Shown: one piece after another, positions 1-8,129 of the stretch | How positions within the stretch are numbered: position 1 is the stretch's first letter | How the letters are laid out: every line of letters begins with the position of its first letter | Origin: DATCZB01 sp035513215 | GTDB lineage: Bacteria; Pseudomonadota; Gammaproteobacteria; Steroidobacterales; Rariloculaceae | DNA: 62,118 bases | Assembly: GCA_035513215.1 (NCBI GenBank) | Contig: DATKCK010000064.1 | Span: forward strand, 1-62,118 | Reading direction: 5' to 3' | The notes under the pieces: generated by a model | What the model was told of the DNA's origin: nothing | Database searches by the model: none | Seen by the model: only the letters and a program-made list of their open reading frames with translations | Program-made: the position numbers and the translations under genes

Positions 1-660
1 GTGCTCGGCGATGATGTTGCCCGGCGTCCAGTCGCCCGGGCAGCCGCAGATATCGATCGCAAACCGGCGGATGATCTGAAGCCCGTGTTCCGTGTGCGTC
101 ACCTCGGGATGAAACTGCACGCCGTAGAGACGCCGCTCGACATCGGCCATGGCGGCGAGTGGCGCGTTGGCGGACGCCGCGATCGGGCGGAAGCCCGGCG
201 GCAGCGCCTCGACGCGGTCGCCGTGGCTCATCCAGACCTTGAGCGCGCCGCCGCCCGTCTTCAGCCCGCCGAGCAGCGGATCGTCGCCGACGAGATCGAG
301 CTCGGCGAAACCGAACTCGCGATGATCGGCCGCCGCCACCTTGCCGCCGAACTGGGCCGCGAGCGCCTGCATGCCGTAGCAGATGCCGAGAATCGGGACG
401 CCGAGAGCGAACACGATCGGATGAACGCGCGGGGAATCCTCGACCGAAACCGACTCGGGACCGCCCGAGAGCACGATACCCGAAGCGCCGAAGGCCTCGA
501 TATCGGCGGGATCCGCATCGTAGGGCAAAATCTCGCTGTAAACGCCGGCCTCGCGGACACGCCTGGCGATGAGCTGGGTGTACTGGCCGCCGAAGTCGAT
601 GATCAGGATGCGCGAGCTGTCCGGAGCGCGATCCGGGGAAGGCTTCGTGTTCGCGCTCAC
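1..660 (-). CDS. guaA: GMP synthase (glutamine-hydrolysing), N-terminal part, cut by window edge
   Basis: This would convert XMP to GMP using glutamine, the last step of de novo guanine nucleotide synthesis in the cytosol. The visible 220 codons cover the class I glutamine amidotransferase domain: an ILIIDFGGQYTQLIARRVRE opening, the nucleophile-elbow motif GICYGMQ, and the GVQFHPE histidine-glutamate motif. The ATP-pyrophosphatase and dimerisation domains lie beyond base 1. The start is GTG at 660, six bases after the guaB stop, so guaB-guaA form the usual operon with guaB first. Identity is certain; only the start codon is a choice. Confidence 0.96.
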   Translation of the reverse strand, partial: MSANTKPSPDRAPDSSRILIIDFGGQYTQLIARRVREAGVYSEILPYDADPADIEAFGASGIVLSGGPESVSVEDSPRVHPIVFALGVPILGICYGMQALAAQFGGKVAAADHREFGFAELDLVGDDPLLGGLKTGGGALKVWMSHGDRVEALPPGFRPIAASANAPLAAMADVERRLYGVQFHPEVTHTEHGLQIIRRFAIDICGCPGDWTPGNIIAEH

Positions 661-666
661 GTCGAA

Positions 667-2133
667 CTATTCGGAGCGGTAATTCGGCGGCTCCTTCGTG
701 ATCGTGACGTCGTGCACATGGCTCTCGCGTCGGCCGGCTCCGGTGATCTTGACGAACCGGGGCCGCTCGCGCATCTCGTCGATCGAGCTGCATCCCGTGT
801 AGCCCATCGCGGCGCGCAGCCCCCCGACGAGCTGGTGCAGAATCGCGACGAGGCTGCCCTTATACGGCACACGGCCTTCGATGCCCTCGGGGACGAGCTT
901 GCTGAGCTCCTCGGCCGCATCCTGGAAATAGCGGTCGGACGAGCCGTAGTCCTGGCCCATCGCGCCGAGCGATCCCATACCGCGATAGGACTTGTACGAG
1001 CGGCCCTGGTAGAGCTCGACCTCGCCCGGCGATTCCTCGGTGCCCGCGAAGAGCCCGCCGATCATCGTCGAATGGGCGCCGGCGACGATTGCCTTGGCGA
1101 TGTCGCCCGAATAGCGAATGCCGCCATCGGCGATGATCGGGACGCCGCTGCCACCGATCGCGTCGGTGACTCTGGCGACGGCCGAGATTTGCGGGACGCC
1201 GATCCCGGCGACGATGCGCGTCGTGCAGATCGATCCGGGACCGACCCCGACCTTGACGCCGTCGGCGCCCGCGTCGACGAGCGCCTTCGCCGCTTCTCCG
1301 GTCACGACATTGCCGGCGATGAGCTCCAGCTCCGGATGGCTCTTCTTGATCTGCCGAACGCGATCGATGACGCCCTTCGAGTGTCCGTGCGCAGTGTCTA
1401 CGATGATGACGTCGACACCCGCCTCGACGAGGCGCGAGACGCGCTCCTCGGTGTCGGCGCCGGTGCCGACGGCCGCGCCGACGCGAAGCGCGCCGCGCGC
1501 ATCCTTGCAGGCCAACGGAAAGTCGGTCGCCTTCTGAAAGTCCTTGGCCGTGATCATGCCGCGCAGCTTGAAGTCCTTGTCGACGACGAGCACTTTCTCG
1601 ATGCGGTGCTTGTGCAGAAGGCCGAGCACCTCGTCCTTGCCAGCGCCCTCGCGCACGGTGACGAGGCGGTCCTTCGGCGTCATGACGGTCGAGACCGGCG
1701 CCTCGAGCTGCGTCTCGAATCTGAGATCCCGGTGGGTCACGATACCGACGAGATCCTCGCCCTTGACGACGGGTACGCCCGAGATGTTCTCGGCCCGCGT
1801 CAGCTCGATGACGTCGCGAATGGTGGCCTCGGGATCTATGGTGATGGGATCACTGATGATTCCGCTTTCGAACTTCTTGACGACGAGAACCTGGCGCGCC
1901 TGCTCGGCCGGCGACATGTTCTTGTGAATGATGCCGATGCCGCCCTCCTGCGCCATCGTGATCGCGAGCCTGGCCTCGGTGACCGTATCCATGGCGGCCG
2001 ATACGATCGGGATACTGAGCTTAAGGCCGCGGGAGAGCCGCGTTTCGAGAGAGACTTCGCGGGGCAGGATCTCGGAGTACGCGGGCTCAAGGAGGACGTC
2101 GTCGAATGTGAGCGCCTCGCCGATGATCCGCAT
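667..2133 (-). CDS. guaB: IMP dehydrogenase
   Basis: It oxidises IMP to XMP with NAD+, the committed step toward GMP, in the cytosol. The 488 residues match the family length. An (alpha/beta)8 barrel is interrupted by a CBS pair at about residues 93-200. The catalytic loop GPGSICTTR places the nucleophilic cysteine at residue 303. The C-terminal part carries the GYTG/SS and ESHVHD motifs of bacterial enzymes. It is first in an operon with guaA and diverges from xseA, with about 100 bases between the two starts that must hold both promoters. Confidence 0.98.
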   Translation of the reverse strand: MRIIGEALTFDDVLLEPAYSEILPREVSLETRLSRGLKLSIPIVSAAMDTVTEARLAITMAQEGGIGIIHKNMSPAEQARQVLVVKKFESGIISDPITIDPEATIRDVIELTRAENISGVPVVKGEDLVGIVTHRDLRFETQLEAPVSTVMTPKDRLVTVREGAGKDEVLGLLHKHRIEKVLVVDKDFKLRGMITAKDFQKATDFPLACKDARGALRVGAAVGTGADTEERVSRLVEAGVDVIIVDTAHGHSKGVIDRVRQIKKSHPELELIAGNVVTGEAAKALVDAGADGVKVGVGPGSICTTRIVAGIGVPQISAVARVTDAIGGSGVPIIADGGIRYSGDIAKAIVAGAHSTMIGGLFAGTEESPGEVELYQGRSYKSYRGMGSLGAMGQDYGSSDRYFQDAAEELSKLVPEGIEGRVPYKGSLVAILHQLVGGLRAAMGYTGCSSIDEMRERPRFVKITGAGRRESHVHDVTITKEPPNYRSE

Positions 2134-2234
2134 TCAGGGTCCCTGCCGTATCGAATAGGCGCGCCAGTGTAATCGGCCGGGCAGGTCCCGTAAATGGCTG
2201 GCGGGCAACGGGCGCATTAAGTAGGCTCGGACCG

Positions 2235-3485
2235 ATGGTGAGGACAAAGTCTCTGACGCTCGGCCTCGACGCGGGGGCCGAGATCTTCTCGGTCAGCGCG
2301 CTGAACCGCGAGGTCAGGCAGCTGATCGAGGACAGCCTCGGTCTGGTCTGGGTCGAGGGAGAGATTTCCAATCTGGCCCGGCCGTCGTCCGGGCATCTCT
2401 ATTTTTCTCTGAAGGACGACAAGGCCCAGGTCCGATGCGCGATGTTCCGCCAGGCGAACCGGCGGCTCGGTTTCGGTGTCGCCGACGGCATGCAGGTGCT
2501 CGTCCGCGCGCGCGTCGGCCTGTACGAGCCGCGCGGCGATTACCAGCTCATCGTCGAGCACATGGAAGAGGCGGGCCAGGGAGCGCTCCGCCGCCGCTTC
2601 GAGGCGCTGAAGGCGAAGCTCGCCGGGGAAGGCCTGTTCGATCCGGCGAGAAAGCGCGAGCTGCCGGCGATACCGGCGCGCATCGGCGTGATCACCTCGC
2701 CGACCGGCGCGGCGCTGCGCGACGTTTTGACATCGCTGAAGCGCCGCTTCCCGGCCGTCGGCGTCCTGATTTACCCGACGAGCGTGCAGGGCAGCCAGGC
2801 CGCGGCCGAGATCGTCGCCGCGCTCGAGCGCGCGTCGCAGCGCGCCGACTGCGACCTTTTGATCCTGACGCGCGGCGGCGGCTCGCTCGAGGATCTGTGG
2901 CCGTTCAACGAGGAGATCGTCGCGCGCGCCGTCGCGGCCGTGCCGATTCCGATCATCGTCGGCGTCGGTCACGAGACCGACTTCACGATTGCCGAGTTCG
3001 CCGCCGATCTCAGGGCACCGACCCCGTCTCAGGCAGCCGAGCTCGCCGTGCCGCAGCAAAGCGACTGGCTCGAGCGACTGCTCGGAATCGCCGGGCAGCT
3101 CGAGCTCGTTCTGCGCCGCCGCCTGCGTGACGATCGCAAGCGGCTCGATACGCTCGAGCACCGTCTCGGCCGCGCCCATCCGGGCGTCATGCTGCGATCG
3201 ATGGTTCAGCGCCTCGACGAGTTCGAAGGCAGATTCCGGCGCGGGATTAAGGCTACGATGGCCGAGCTCGCCTCGCGCATCCGGCTCATCGAACGCGGGC
3301 TCCTTGCGTTGAGCCCGATCGCGACACTCGAGCGCGGCTACGCGATCGTCACGCGGCAGAACGACGGCGAGCTCGTCACTCGAAGCGACGCCATCGCGAG
3401 CGGTGACGGCATCGACGTTCGGCTCGCCACAGGCAGCCTCACCGCCACCGTCGATTCGACCCGCACGCCCGAAAGTGATGATTGA
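2235..3485 (+). CDS. xseA: Exodeoxyribonuclease VII large subunit
   Basis: This is the catalytic subunit of the cytosolic single-strand-specific nuclease that degrades DNA in both directions. At 416 residues it is slightly shorter than the E. coli enzyme. An N-terminal OB-fold (about residues 15-110, with LGLVWVEGEISNL and GHLYFSLKD) precedes the Exonuc_VII_L domain with the motifs ITSPTGAALRD, RGGGSLEDLW and VGHETDFTI. A coiled-coil region follows, then the C-terminal LERGYAIV motif. The small subunit gene xseB is not adjacent and must lie elsewhere. The next gene starts 30 bases downstream on the same strand. Confidence 0.97.
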   Translation: MVRTKSLTLGLDAGAEIFSVSALNREVRQLIEDSLGLVWVEGEISNLARPSSGHLYFSLKDDKAQVRCAMFRQANRRLGFGVADGMQVLVRARVGLYEPRGDYQLIVEHMEEAGQGALRRRFEALKAKLAGEGLFDPARKRELPAIPARIGVITSPTGAALRDVLTSLKRRFPAVGVLIYPTSVQGSQAAAEIVAALERASQRADCDLLILTRGGGSLEDLWPFNEEIVARAVAAVPIPIIVGVGHETDFTIAEFAADLRAPTPSQAAELAVPQQSDWLERLLGIAGQLELVLRRRLRDDRKRLDTLEHRLGRAHPGVMLRSMVQRLDEFEGRFRRGIKATMAELASRIRLIERGLLALSPIATLERGYAIVTRQNDGELVTRSDAIASGDGIDVRLATGSLTATVDSTRTPESDD

Positions 3486-3515
3486 CGGCCCCTCGGCCCG
3501 GACCCTGGAGATCCG

Positions 3516-4751
3516 ATGTACACCTTTGTCATAGCCGTATCCTGTGCCCTGATCGTCTCGTTCATATGCTCGATCTTCGAAGCGGTGCTGCTTTCAGTCA
3601 ACACGGCCCAGGTCGAGTCGCTCGCGAAATCCGGCGCCCGATCCGGCCGGCTGATGCGGCGCTTCAAGGAGCGGATCGACGTGCCGATCTCGGCGATCCT
3701 GATCGTCAACACGATCGCGCATACGATGGGCGCCGCCGTGGCCGGAGCCAGCTACGAGAACGTATTCGACCCGAGGACGTTGTGGATCTTCTCAATCGTC
3801 TTCACGGTGGCCGTCCTGCTCTTCACCGAGATCATTCCGAAAACGCTAGGCGTGGCGCACGCCGCGCGTCTGGCCTCGCCGGTCGCCTACGGCATCGAGG
3901 CGCTGATCGTGGTGCTGCGGCCGGTGGTCGCCGTCACGGAGAAGATCTCCACGCTGCTTCGCGGCGATACGAGGCCGGCCGTGACCTCGATCGAGGAGAT
4001 TCGACTGCTGGCGCAGCTTGGGCAAAGCCAGGGCGCCGTCGGTTCGCGCATGGCCGGCATCATCGTCGGCGCGACACAGTTGCGCGAGCTCAATGCATAC
4101 GACGTCATGCTGCCGCGGCATGACGTCGTGTATCTGTCCGGCGAGGAATCGACGCGCGCCATCGTGGACCTGGTGCGCGAGTCGGGCCATAGCCGGTTCC
4201 CGTTCACGCCGACGGACTCGATCGATCAGTTCTCAGGCGTAGTGCTTGCCAAGGACCTGCTGCTTCAGCTCGACGCGTCGCGCGGCGACGTCATCGACTG
4301 GACCGGCCTCGTTCGCGAGCCGCTGATCGTGCCCGAGTACCAGCCCCTCAACATGCTGCTGCGGACGTTTCAGGAGTCCCGCAAGCATATGGCTCTCGTC
4401 GTGGACGAATACGGGCAGTTTCTCGGCATCGTCACGATCGAGAATGTGCTCGAGGAAATCGTCGGCGACATCCTCGACGAGAGCGATGTCGAGGAAGAGC
4501 CGCTCGTGCACCGTTCCGAACACGGTATCGAGGTCGACGCCGAGCTCGAGCTGCGCCATCTCGCCGCGCTGCTCGAGGTCGGCTGGGACCCCACCGAGCG
4601 GGCGCACAACGTCAACGGCCTCGTGACGGAGAAACTCGGCCGCCTGCCGCGCGTCGGCGACAAGGTGACGTGGCGAGGCCACCGGATCGAGGTGCTGGCC
4701 GCGACCGAACGCCGCGCCGAAAAAGTCGCTGTCCGGAAGCCTAAGGGTTAG
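3516..4751 (+). CDS. CNNM/CorB-type membrane protein (DUF21-CBS-CorC_HlyC)
   Basis: This is an inner-membrane protein of the family called HlyC/CorC or CNNM, linked to Mg2+ or Co2+ efflux and metal homeostasis. The 411 residues hold a DUF21 region with about three or four hydrophobic segments (residues 1-145, including LLFTEIIPKTLGV), a CBS pair (about 185-315, including HMALVVDEYGQFLGIVT) and a C-terminal CorC_HlyC domain (about 330-400). It is probably co-transcribed with xseA. The TAG stop codon overlaps the first arm of a 13-bp palindrome. The transported ion cannot be told from sequence. Confidence 0.9.
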   Translation: MYTFVIAVSCALIVSFICSIFEAVLLSVNTAQVESLAKSGARSGRLMRRFKERIDVPISAILIVNTIAHTMGAAVAGASYENVFDPRTLWIFSIVFTVAVLLFTEIIPKTLGVAHAARLASPVAYGIEALIVVLRPVVAVTEKISTLLRGDTRPAVTSIEEIRLLAQLGQSQGAVGSRMAGIIVGATQLRELNAYDVMLPRHDVVYLSGEESTRAIVDLVRESGHSRFPFTPTDSIDQFSGVVLAKDLLLQLDASRGDVIDWTGLVREPLIVPEYQPLNMLLRTFQESRKHMALVVDEYGQFLGIVTIENVLEEIVGDILDESDVEEEPLVHRSEHGIEVDAELELRHLAALLEVGWDPTERAHNVNGLVTEKLGRLPRVGDKVTWRGHRIEVLAATERRAEKVAVRKPKG

Positions 4752-4778
4752 GGTCAGACCCCCTTGGGGTCTGACCCT
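4750..4778. repeat. GGGTCAGACCCC palindrome at a stop codon
   Basis: Two perfect 13-base arms (AGGGTCAGACCCC and its complement) surround a CTT loop. The first base lies in the stop codon of the preceding gene. No T-run follows on either strand, so it is not a typical intrinsic terminator, although it could stall polymerase or protect the 3' end. A near copy lies at 45580-45607 after another stop codon. Palindromes of this type are dispersed in many gammaproteobacteria and are often linked to REP-associated transposases; that link is recollection, not shown here. Confidence 0.8.
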
Positions 4779-4792
4779 GGCCACCGCGGTGT

Positions 4793-5179
4793 TTACTCGA
4801 GCTTCCCCTGAACCTCGGTCGCCGCAGCCTGTGCCGCCGCAAGATCCTCACCCGTGATCGCCTCGCGGACCTCGTCCGCGACTGCCATCAGCTCGTCCTT
4901 CATCCCGGCGTCGTCCGTCTGCGGAATCGCGCCACCGGCCGCGCCGCATGGGTTGCCGGCTGACTCGTCGAAGCCCTCGCCGTCCGGTCCGACGAGGCAA
5001 TTCAGCACGTGGTGAAGATGCCGGCGGACACCATCGAGCTCACCGCTGGCGGCCGCGAGCCCGGCATGCTGGGCTGCCGTGGCCTTGGCCTGGGCGGCGT
5101 CAGCGGAAGCCGCGCCGGGCGCGAGCGCGGCGAAGGCTGTCAATGCAATGGCGCCGGGAAGCAGTCTGATCGTTTTCAT
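4793..5179 (-). CDS. Conserved exported protein with HxHHxxxC motif
   Basis: The function is not recognised. The 128-residue product has a clear signal peptide (residues 1-26, ending ASA) and a mature part rich in alanine and acidic residues. A notable cluster, RRHLHHVLNCLVGP, puts histidines at 54, 56 and 57 and a cysteine at 61; a second cysteine is at 78 in NPCGAAGGAIP. This could bind a metal or haem, but there is no CxxCH motif. The ATG at 5179 follows a strong GGGGAGAA ribosome site. It is convergent with the CNNM gene across the palindrome. Confidence 0.75.
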   Translation of the reverse strand: MKTIRLLPGAIALTAFAALAPGAASADAAQAKATAAQHAGLAAASGELDGVRRHLHHVLNCLVGPDGEGFDESAGNPCGAAGGAIPQTDDAGMKDELMAVADEVREAITGEDLAAAQAAATEVQGKLE

Positions 5180-5266
5180 TGGATTCTCCCCTGAGACTGA
5201 AAAAGCCGTTCCATCCTGTCACGAACGCTGGAACCTTGAAATATGTCGCCGAATGGAGACTCGACT

Positions 5267-5337
5267 CCCTCCGCGGAGGGTTCTGCACCGTCTTGGTGCG
5301 AAATCCCTCCGCGGAGGGGTGCGGCGTCCACGCCGCA
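5267..5337. repeat. Compound palindromic repeat, copy 1
   Basis: The 5180-5488 gap holds no gene but does hold this structured element. Two identical 14-bp palindromes CCCTCCGCGGAGGG (5267-5280 and 5305-5318) flank a GCACC/GGTGC hairpin (5285-5299). A third inverted repeat, TGCGGCGT/ACGCCGCA, follows at 5320-5337. The complement aligns with the element at 11118-11171, matching 31 of 34 bases over the best part, so the two copies are inverted relative to each other. The remainder of the gap (5338-5488) should contain the kinase promoter, which I could not place. Confidence 0.85.
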
Positions 5338-5488
5338 AACGCGATCCCTGGCAGGCTCGCAAAGACGGGCCCCGGAACTTACTATCACCGCGGATGGATA
5401 GTCGCTATCCCAGGCTCAACACAGCAGGCGCTTTGATCCTGGTGGTATCGGTGACGTCGATGCCTGCCGGCTCGAGCCGCGAGGCTCA

Positions 5489-8104
5489 ATGATCGGGCCG
5501 GGCACGAAACTGGGACGCTACGAGTGCATTTCGACGCTCGGTCGCGGTGGCATGGGCGAAGTCTGGAGGGCGCGCGACTCGACGCTCGGGCGCGATGTCG
5601 CGATCAAGACGCTGCCCGCCGAGTACGAGAATGACAACGAGCGTCTGTCGCGGCTCCGGCGCGAAGCGAAGCTGCTCGCCTCGCTCAATCATCCGAATAT
5701 CGCAACGATCCATGGTCTCGAGGAAGACGCCGGCGTCCGGTTCCTCGTTCTCGAGCTCATCGAAGGCGCGACCCTCGAAGAGCGGATCCAGCGTGGCCCG
5801 ATTCCCGTCGCCGAGGCCCTGAAAATCGCGCTGCAAATCGCCGACGCAGTCGGGGCGGCGCACGACCGGGGCATCATCCATCGAGACCTGAAGCCGGCGA
5901 ACATCAAGATCGCGAAGAACGGGCGCGTCAAGGTCCTCGATTTCGGTATCGCGAAGCCGCTCTACACGACCGAGCGCCCACCCCCCGACGCGCGGACCGT
6001 CAGCCATGCGACCGAGCAGGGGCGGCTGCTCGGCACACCCGGATATATGAGCCCCGAGCAGATCCGTGGGGAGGAAATCGATACACGGACCGACATCTGG
6101 GCTTTCGGCGTGATTCTGGCCGAGATGCTGACAGGCCAACCCCTGCTGCAGGGACCAACGTTCGCCGACTCGCTCGCGCGCGTGCTCGCGCCCGGCGAAG
6201 TCGAATTGACCCTGCCCGCCGAGACGCCACCCCTCGTCGCCCGCATGATCCGGCGTTGCCTCGCGAAGGACCCGAACGAGCGGCTGCGGCATATCGGCGA
6301 CGCTCGCATCGACCTCCGGGACTCGATCGATGGCAGCTTCGCGGTGCCGGCGGTCCTCGCGCAAGACGGCACGAACCGAACGCGGATCGGCATCGTCGCG
6401 GCCGGTCTGCTCATCGGTGCCGTCGTGGGGGGCTGGTTCGCGAGCACGCGCTTGGAAGGCAACACGGTGGCCGAGCACTACGACATCACGACGCCGAGCA
6501 ACGTCGTCGGAGCGAATGCGGGCGACTCGATGCGGAGCATCGCAACGGACGGGGCAAGAGTGGCGTATGTGACGCGAGACTCTCTGTTCGTCTACTCGCT
6601 CGATAGCGGCGAGACGGTCTCGATCGACCAGGGCTTCTCGCCGTTCTTCTCGCCTGACGGCCGTTCCGTCGCGTACTTCTCGAACGATTTTCTGCTGCGC
6701 GCGCCGGCCGGGGGTGGGACAGCCACACGCCTTGCCCAAATCCGATCCCGTGTGCGCGGAGGCAGCTGGGGCCAGGGCCTGATCGTGTTTGCGACGAACG
6801 ACGGCCTGTTCGGCATGCCCGTCGACGGCGCCGGGGACGCCAGGCTCCTGATCGCGCCGGACGTCGAGAGCGGCGAACTGTATTTCTCCTGGCCCGAGAT
6901 CTTACCGAACGATCGCGGCGTCGCATTCACGATACTGCCGCAAGATCCCGGGAATCCCCCGGAAATCGCCGTTCTCGATCTCGAAACGCTGACCTACGAT
7001 CGCCTGATCTCGACCGGATACGGCGCCCAGTACGCGGCCGGCGGCCATCTCGTCTACGGCAACGCCGGCGAAATCATGTCGGTGAAATTCAACGCTCGCA
7101 CGTTTCGCGTCGAGGCAGACCCTGTCCGCCACGGCCACCGTATCGCGTTTGGAGCACCGGGCTTCGATGTCTCGGCGACCGGTACGCTGGCGTTCGCGCC
7201 ACCGCCCCCTCCGCCCAGCGTTTCGATGGTCTGGGTCGACCCCGCCAACGGCGGCGAGGTCGACGCCGGACTCGATCGCCCGTTCACCTATTCGCGTTTG
7301 TCGCCCGACAGTTCCACGGTCGTAGGTGATAACGCGTTCGACGGCAATCGGGATCTCTTCATCTGGGATTTCGAGCGCGGCGTCGAAACGCGGCTGACGG
7401 GAGATCCGAAAGAGGATCTGTTCGACTATTTTTCACCGGACGGCAATTCTGTGTACTTCACGTCCAACCGCCTCGACAATCGGATGAAGATCTTCGTCGT
7501 TCCGATCGATCGCAGTCGGGAGCCCGAGCTGGTCTATGGCGACGACGAGTTCGACTGCTGGCTCATGGACGTGCTCTCGGACCGGATCCTGGTCATGCGC
7601 ACACTCGCCGGCGGTGGCAGGGAGTTCGTTACGATAGAGCTCGAGGAGCCACGCGAGCCTCAACTGATCGTTTCCCTTGCACAGGGCGGCCTGAATCCCG
7701 TCGCCTCGCCGAACGAGCGCTGGCTCGCCTATCAGTCTAACGAAACCAACCGCACCGAGATCTGGGTGCGCTCGCTCGACGCCGCCGCGCCGGCGCAGGC
7801 TCAGATTTCGAGCGCCGGCGGCTATTACCCGCAGTGGTCGCCCGACGGCCGCACGATCTACTACTTCGCTTTCGACGGCGCGATGATGGCGGTCGACATG
7901 AACGACGCATCCACGCTCGTTCCCGGAACACCTTACGAAGTATTCGCATTTCGCTACCGGTTGCCGGTAACAGGTCCCGTCATTGCGGATTCGGGGCGTC
8001 TCTACGACGTCGCCCGCGACGGCCGCCTCCTGATGTACAAGTCGACGGCCGCCGACACGAAGACGATCCGCGTCGTGCGCGGCTTCTCGAGCCTGCTCGA
8101 CTAG
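5489..8104 (+). CDS. Hanks-type Ser/Thr protein kinase with membrane anchor and TolB/WD40-like propeller
   Basis: This is a membrane-anchored sensor-like kinase. Residues 10-275 form the kinase domain: glycine loop LGRGGMGEV (17-25), ATP lysine 40, HRDLKPAN (131-138), DFG (151-153), and GTPGYMSPEQ in the activation segment. A hydrophobic segment at about 299-318 would cross the inner membrane. The roughly 550 remaining residues contain repeats such as FFSPDGRSVAYF, YFSPDGNSVYFT and PQWSPDGRTIYY, typical of TolB/PD40 beta-propellers, probably periplasmic. It stands alone on its strand and has no visible phosphatase partner. Its substrate is unknown. Confidence 0.93.
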   Translation: MIGPGTKLGRYECISTLGRGGMGEVWRARDSTLGRDVAIKTLPAEYENDNERLSRLRREAKLLASLNHPNIATIHGLEEDAGVRFLVLELIEGATLEERIQRGPIPVAEALKIALQIADAVGAAHDRGIIHRDLKPANIKIAKNGRVKVLDFGIAKPLYTTERPPPDARTVSHATEQGRLLGTPGYMSPEQIRGEEIDTRTDIWAFGVILAEMLTGQPLLQGPTFADSLARVLAPGEVELTLPAETPPLVARMIRRCLAKDPNERLRHIGDARIDLRDSIDGSFAVPAVLAQDGTNRTRIGIVAAGLLIGAVVGGWFASTRLEGNTVAEHYDITTPSNVVGANAGDSMRSIATDGARVAYVTRDSLFVYSLDSGETVSIDQGFSPFFSPDGRSVAYFSNDFLLRAPAGGGTATRLAQIRSRVRGGSWGQGLIVFATNDGLFGMPVDGAGDARLLIAPDVESGELYFSWPEILPNDRGVAFTILPQDPGNPPEIAVLDLETLTYDRLISTGYGAQYAAGGHLVYGNAGEIMSVKFNARTFRVEADPVRHGHRIAFGAPGFDVSATGTLAFAPPPPPPSVSMVWVDPANGGEVDAGLDRPFTYSRLSPDSSTVVGDNAFDGNRDLFIWDFERGVETRLTGDPKEDLFDYFSPDGNSVYFTSNRLDNRMKIFVVPIDRSREPELVYGDDEFDCWLMDVLSDRILVMRTLAGGGREFVTIELEEPREPQLIVSLAQGGLNPVASPNERWLAYQSNETNRTEIWVRSLDAAAPAQAQISSAGGYYPQWSPDGRTIYYFAFDGAMMAVDMNDASTLVPGTPYEVFAFRYRLPVTGPVIADSGRLYDVARDGRLLMYKSTAADTKTIRVVRGFSSLLD

Positions 8105-8129
8105 AGCTCGAGAGTCGTCTCGCGCGCGC

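Noticed and set aside
1..2172. 723-codon open frame on the plus strand
   Set aside because: It is antisense to guaA and guaB and gives a low-complexity Asp/Arg-rich product.
4750..4778. Palindrome as an intrinsic terminator
   Set aside because: There is no T-run on either strand, so I annotate it as a repeat.
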